Assembly: GCA_934875675.1 (NCBI GenBank)
Contig: CAKXIK010000034.1
Span: forward strand, 1 to 8,672
Source of the DNA: an uncultured bacterium
GTDB lineage: Bacteria; Bacillota; Clostridia; Oscillospirales; Acutalibacteraceae
Reading direction: 5' to 3'
Length of the DNA: 8,672 bases
In this document: piece after piece, positions 5,948 through 8,672 of the stretch
Layout: every line of letters starts with the position of its first letter
Numbering within the stretch: the first letter of the stretch is position 1
Notes under the pieces: generated by a model
Told to the model about the DNA's origin: nothing
What the model saw: the letters and a program-made list of their open reading frames with translations, nothing else
The model's database searches: none
Program-made: the position numbers and the translations under genes

Positions 5948-7147
5948 ATGCAGGACTCTTACCTTCGCCGGACATGGGCGGAAATTGATTTGGATGCGTT
6001 GGAACATAATTTTCGTGCAATCCGCGAGCAGACGAATTCTTCTGCTGCGCTGGCTGCAGTAGTAAAGGCAGATGCTTATGGACATGGGGCGCGTATCCTT
6101 GCGCCGGAGCTGCAGCGATTGGGTGCGGGATGGTTTGCGGTTTCTAATGTGGAAGAAGCTCAGGAACTTCGTCAATATGGGATTACGCGATCTATTTTGA
6201 TACTGGGTTATACACCGCCGGAATATGCTGCAATATTGGCAGAACAAAAGATTACACAAGCTCTTCTTTCGGCTGATTATGCAGAGGCGCTTTCCCGCGA
6301 AGCTCAGAAAGCAGGTGTGACGGTGAATGCACATCTGAAGATCGATACCGGAATGAGCCGTGTAGGTTTTTTTTATCAAACACCGGAACGAGATCGTACC
6401 TCTGTAGAGCAGGCGGCTAAGGCTTGTCAATTGCCGGGCCTGAATGTCAACGGTATTTTTATGCATTTTGCAGTGGCAGATGCCGGGGAAAGCGGAGAGG
6501 AATTTACCCGCCAGCAATATCTGTCGTTCCGCGCGATGATTGATGCGCTTGCACAGAAGGGTATCTCGTTTCGTTGGCATCACTGTGACAACAGTGGTGC
6601 TATCATGTGCTACCCACAGACCAATCTGGATTTGGTTCGTCCTGGCATCATTCTTTATGGACTTCTTCCGGATGATGCGCTTGCCGGTTTGATGTCTTTG
6701 CGCCCGGTAATGTCCTTACGTTCTGTAGTTGCATTGTTGAAAAATGTACCACAGGGTAGTACGGTAAGTTACGGTAGGACCTATTCTGCAGAGCGGGAAG
6801 TTCGCGTGGCAACAATTCCTGTAGGCTATGCAGACGGATATTTCAGAGCATTGTCTTCCAAGGGAAGTGTATTGATTCGCGGATGCAGAGCACCGATTAT
6901 CGGTAGAATCTGTATGGATCAAATGATGGTGGATGTAACCGATATTCCGGATGTTTGTGAGGGGGACACCGTAACGTTAGTCGGACGCGATGGGGAAGAT
7001 ACCATTACTTTTGACGAAATGGCTCACCTGGTGGGAACCATTAACTATGAGCTTGTTTGTGCAATTTCCCGCAGGGTTCCGCGTGTTTATCTGCGTCATG
7101 GCAAAGTTATTGGTACAGAAAATTATTTAAAAGATTTTAATTGTTAA
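5948..7147 (+). CDS. alr: Alanine racemase
   Basis: This 399-residue PLP enzyme of fold type III interconverts L- and D-alanine, supplying D-alanine for peptidoglycan; in spore formers related racemases also affect germination. The N-terminal barrel shows RRTWAEIDLDALEHN, then VVKADAYGHG with the PLP lysine at Lys40. HLKIDTGMSRVGF and MHFAVAD follow. The C-terminal domain carries VSYG with the second catalytic base at Tyr275, the IPVGYADGY stretch, and GRICMDQMMVDVT. Length and motifs are complete. I chose ATG 5948 because the TWAEID opening follows at the usual distance and AAAGGG lies upstream (11-base gap). In-frame ATGs at 5891 and 5921 fall inside the hairpin. The gene has its own promoter. 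No terminator separates it from bioY, and its stop codon lies in the BirA-like operator. Confidence 0.96.
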   Translation: MQDSYLRRTWAEIDLDALEHNFRAIREQTNSSAALAAVVKADAYGHGARILAPELQRLGAGWFAVSNVEEAQELRQYGITRSILILGYTPPEYAAILAEQKITQALLSADYAEALSREAQKAGVTVNAHLKIDTGMSRVGFFYQTPERDRTSVEQAAKACQLPGLNVNGIFMHFAVADAGESGEEFTRQQYLSFRAMIDALAQKGISFRWHHCDNSGAIMCYPQTNLDLVRPGIILYGLLPDDALAGLMSLRPVMSLRSVVALLKNVPQGSTVSYGRTYSAEREVRVATIPVGYADGYFRALSSKGSVLIRGCRAPIIGRICMDQMMVDVTDIPDVCEGDTVTLVGRDGEDTITFDEMAHLVGTINYELVCAISRRVPRVYLRHGKVIGTENYLKDFNC

Positions 7148-7172
7148 CCACGTTCAAATTATAGGTTGACAA
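7141..7172 (+). promoter_or_regulatory. BirA-type biotin operator for bioY
   Basis: TTGTTAACC (7141-7149), a 14-base spacer and GGTTGACAA (7164-7172) form a dyad with one mismatch in nine positions. This matches the known Gram-positive BirA operator form, TTGTTAAC and GTTAACAA half-sites about 14-15 bases apart. The left half contains the alr stop codon (7145-7147), and the right half contains the bioY -35 box. Biotin-loaded BirA binding here should block bioY transcription. The birA gene itself is not in the window. Confidence 0.85.
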
Positions 7173-7194
7173 TACGCCCTCGTTATGATACACT
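7166..7194 (+). promoter_or_regulatory. Predicted sigma-A promoter of bioY
   Basis: A consensus -35 TTGACA (7166-7171) and a -10 TACACT (7189-7194) are 17 bases apart. TG at 7186-7187 forms an extended -10. The predicted start is near 7200. The -35 lies inside the BirA half-site, so repression by occlusion is expected. Confidence 0.78.
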
Positions 7195-7224
7195 GATAAT
7201 GTTTTCAGGATTCGTATTATATTT

Positions 7225-7229
7225 GGGGG
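7225..7229 (+). promoter_or_regulatory. Ribosome binding site deciding the bioY start
   Basis: GGGGG is followed by three consecutive in-frame ATG codons at 7232, 7235 and 7238. Only the third has a normal gap (8 bases; the others 2 and 5). Confidence 0.6.
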
Positions 7230-7237
7230 TTATGATG

Positions 7238-7816
7238 ATGGGTTCAACTGCAAAATCGAGATTTCAAGTTACAGATCTGGTGTTTACGGCATTGTTTGCT
7301 GCACTGACTGCTGTGTGTGCTATTATTGCCGTTCCGCTGCCAATGACGACGGTTCCGGTTTCGCTTTTGGTGCTGGGAGTTTTTCTGACCGGCGCTTTGC
7401 TGGAAAAAAAGCTTGCATTTTTAGCACAAGTGGTTTACCTGCTGATCGGTGCTATCGGTGTACCCGTTTTTGCTGGATTTTCCAGCGGCGTTGGGGTGCT
7501 GTTTGGACCCACGGGAGGATATTTGCTCGCAAGTCCGGTGATGGCGTTTGTGATTGCGTGGATTGCGGAACCGTTTCGGACAAAGAAAAAATCTGTACAT
7601 ATGGGAATGCTCACGGTTGGCATGGTTGTGGCTATGCTGATATGCTATCTGGTGGGAACCACTTGGTTCTGTATTTACGGTGGATATACCTTTTGGCAGG
7701 GCCTGGGCTATTGTGTTATTCCGTTTTTGATTCCTGATGCAATCAAGCTTGTCGTTGCAGTTGCCGTCGCCACTGCAGTGGATGCCGTATTTTATAAAAT
7801 AAAGGCACATGCCTGA
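7238..7816 (+). CDS. bioY: Biotin transporter S component BioY
   Basis: This 192-residue integral membrane protein is the substrate-binding subunit of an ECF-type biotin importer. It would work with a shared EcfA/EcfA'/EcfT module encoded elsewhere. About six hydrophobic segments are visible, at roughly 13-32, 41-55, 59-75, 95-111, 121-141 and 163-186. The family hallmark is GVPVFAGFSSGVGVLFGPTG (74-93), continuing into GYLLASP. I chose ATG 7238 because GGGGG (7225-7229) sits eight bases upstream. ATGs at 7232 and 7235 are too close to that site, and the longer reading from TTG 7166 would start inside the -35 box. The length equals that of typical BioY proteins. The BirA-like operator upstream fits biotin repression. 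Transcription ends at 7827-7865. Confidence 0.95.
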   Translation: MGSTAKSRFQVTDLVFTALFAALTAVCAIIAVPLPMTTVPVSLLVLGVFLTGALLEKKLAFLAQVVYLLIGAIGVPVFAGFSSGVGVLFGPTGGYLLASPVMAFVIAWIAEPFRTKKKSVHMGMLTVGMVVAMLICYLVGTTWFCIYGGYTFWQGLGYCVIPFLIPDAIKLVVAVAVATAVDAVFYKIKAHA

Positions 7817-7826
7817 ATAGGATAAG

Positions 7827-7865
7827 AAGATGCAGCAGCTGATTGAGCAGTGCTGCATCTTTTTT
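7827..7865 (+). terminator. Rho-independent terminator after bioY
   Basis: AAGATGCAGCA (7827-7837) pairs with TGCTGCATCTT (7851-7861). CTG/CAG can extend the stem past a bulged G at 7838. A T-run covers 7860-7865. It lies ten bases after the bioY stop. Confidence 0.92.
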
Positions 7866-7880
7866 GTTTGTATGATAGGA

Positions 7881-7909
7881 TTGAACCCCTTTCACATCCG
7901 TGCTATAAT
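7881..7909 (+). promoter_or_regulatory. Predicted sigma-A promoter of the GTPase gene
   Basis: TTGAAC (7881-7886) and a perfect -10 TATAAT (7904-7909) are 17 bases apart, and TG at 7901-7902 makes an extended -10. The predicted start is near 7915. The left arm of a 16-bp inverted repeat occupies the spacer from 7888 to 7903. Confidence 0.82.
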
Positions 7910-7947
7910 ATTTGATATTTTAGATTTTGCGGCACGGATGTGAAAGG
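7888..7947. repeat. Perfect 16-bp inverted repeat flanking the -10 box
   Basis: CCTTTCACATCCGTGC (7888-7903) is repeated in exact inverse orientation at 7932-7947, separated by 28 AT-rich bases that begin with the -10 box. The left arm lies between -35 and -10. The right arm lies at about +17 to +32 and includes the GAAAGG part of the ribosome binding region. A transcript starting near 7915 contains only the right arm, so the symmetry is more likely read as DNA (an operator) than as RNA. A longer transcript reading through from bioY could fold both arms and hide the binding site. No regulator is identified. Confidence 0.85.
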
Positions 7948-7960
7948 ACAGGTGACCGTT

Positions 7961-8672
7961 ATGGAACAGGACGCGGCAAACCGAATTAATCTGGCGATGA
8001 TGGCACATGTGGATGCCGGAAAAACAACATTGACCGAACAGCTTTTGTTCCGCTGCGGTGCCATTCGCCAGCTTGGGCGTGTAGATGATGGTACAGCGCG
8101 TACGGATTCGCTTGCAGTGGAACGGGAACGAGGAATTTCCGTGCGTGCGGCGGTCACTTCGTTGGAATGGAACGGATGTTCAATTAACTTAATCGATACT
8201 CCAGGTCATGCCGATTTTGCCGGTGAGGTGGATCGTGTATTTGGTGCACCCGATGCAGCGGTGCTTGTCGTCTCGGCAGTTGAGGGCATCCAATCCAATA
8301 CCATTGGTTTACTACGTGCCTTTGACCGTGCCAATTTGCCGTATTTGGTGTTTTTGAATAAGATTGACCGTGCAGGAAGCCGCTGCAGTGAAATTACAGA
8401 ACAGCTGCAAAAAGAGTTTGGCGGCGGGTTTATACCAATGGATTTGCCGGTTGCAGAAGGAGAGCGGAATTGTTCGGTTTCTCCATTACTGAGCGGAGAC
8501 GCGCTCACAGAGGCCTTGGCAGATTACGATGATCGAACTGCGGAATTGTTTCTGGAAGGAAATTCACTGTCAGAAAAGCAGCAAAACCAATTGCTGCAGG
8601 AGCTTTGTGCAGCAGGTCGCGTGCATCCGGTGTTATGCGGAGCTGCGCTTGCAGGAACGGGTGTGGAGGAAT
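7961..8672 (+). CDS. EF-G/Tet(M)-like translation GTPase, N-terminal part (3' end outside window)
   Basis: The frame stays open to the window edge, giving 237 complete residues. The G-domain motifs are all present: P-loop AHVDAGKT at 15-22, the switch I ERGIS at about 53-57, DTPGH at 79-83 and NKID at 133-136. The openings RINLAMMAHVDAGKTTLTEQ and RCGAIRQLG resemble ribosomal protection proteins of the Tet(M)/Tet(O)/Tet(W) type more than canonical EF-G. Those proteins bind the ribosome and eject tetracycline. However, Clostridia also carry chromosomal Tet(M)-like GTPases with no shown resistance role, so I do not assign resistance. ATG 7961 has AGGTGA (7950-7955) five bases upstream and AAAGGA (7943-7948) further off. 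An in-frame GTG at 7952 is an alternative. No leader peptide of the tet(M) kind is seen. Confidence 0.85.
   Translation, partial: MEQDAANRINLAMMAHVDAGKTTLTEQLLFRCGAIRQLGRVDDGTARTDSLAVERERGISVRAAVTSLEWNGCSINLIDTPGHADFAGEVDRVFGAPDAAVLVVSAVEGIQSNTIGLLRAFDRANLPYLVFLNKIDRAGSRCSEITEQLQKEFGGGFIPMDLPVAEGERNCSVSPLLSGDALTEALADYDDRTAELFLEGNSLSEKQQNQLLQELCAAGRVHPVLCGAALAGTGVEE

Noticed and set aside
5909..6583. 224-residue minus-strand open frame opposite alr
   Set aside because: It is the longest shadow frame, but it is wholly inside the conserved alr coding region and has no recognisable domain.
7166..7237. BioY start at TTG 7166
   Set aside because: These bases are the -35 box and the BirA half-site. 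The added residues are not part of the family, and GGGGG 7225-7229 points to ATG 7238.
7315..7737. 140-residue plus-strand frame inside bioY
   Set aside because: Off-frame shadow of bioY; the BioY reading has clear family motifs and membrane segments.
1..8672. CRISPR arrays, tRNA or rRNA genes, insertion sequences, toxin-antitoxin or phage genes
   Set aside because: None seen: no regularly spaced repeats, no cloverleaf or rRNA signature, no transposase or integrase motifs in any frame.

Overview
The window looks like chromosomal DNA of a low-to-mid GC Clostridia member (Bacillota). I infer this from the nadK-argR-recN gene order, a tyrosine T-box leader before tyrS, a spore photoproduct lyase homologue, a BioY transporter with a BirA-type operator, and strong AGGAG-type ribosome binding sites. 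A genus cannot be assigned from sequence alone. The Oscillospiraceae/Ruminococcaceae side of the class is a guess. All genes I accept lie on the plus strand.

Layout. Positions 1-2520 carry a housekeeping run: the 3' end of nadK, then argR and recN, with short gaps and no terminator, so probably one operon. A promoter whose -35 box overlaps the recN stop codon then drives a complete T-box riboswitch (about 2552-2835, specifier TAC) and tyrS, which ends at a strong terminator (4103-4143). Positions 4144-5846 hold two more AT-rich, accessory-looking genes. One is a cysteine-rich DUF3795-like protein with an unassigned C-terminal half. The other is a SplB-like radical SAM protein that starts at TTG and has serine where the Bacillus enzyme has its hydrogen-donor cysteine.

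From 5847 on, each gene has its own recognisable promoter. alr (alanine racemase, D-alanine for peptidoglycan) has a near-consensus promoter, and its predicted transcript starts at the foot of a perfect 17-bp hairpin. bioY (biotin uptake S component) has a BirA-like operator that overlaps both the alr stop codon and the bioY -35 box, and it ends at a clear terminator. The last gene, cut by the window edge, encodes an EF-G/Tet(M)-like GTPase. Its -10 box sits between the arms of a perfect 16-bp inverted repeat.

No complete undescribed system is evident. The most notable signals are regulatory: the inverted repeat around the GTPase promoter, the 5'-terminal hairpin of alr, and the BirA site embedded in the alr stop. 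The lyase lacking the canonical cysteine is the main protein-level oddity. Promoter, operator and structure calls come from reading and hand-pairing the sequence. No searches or folding programs were run.
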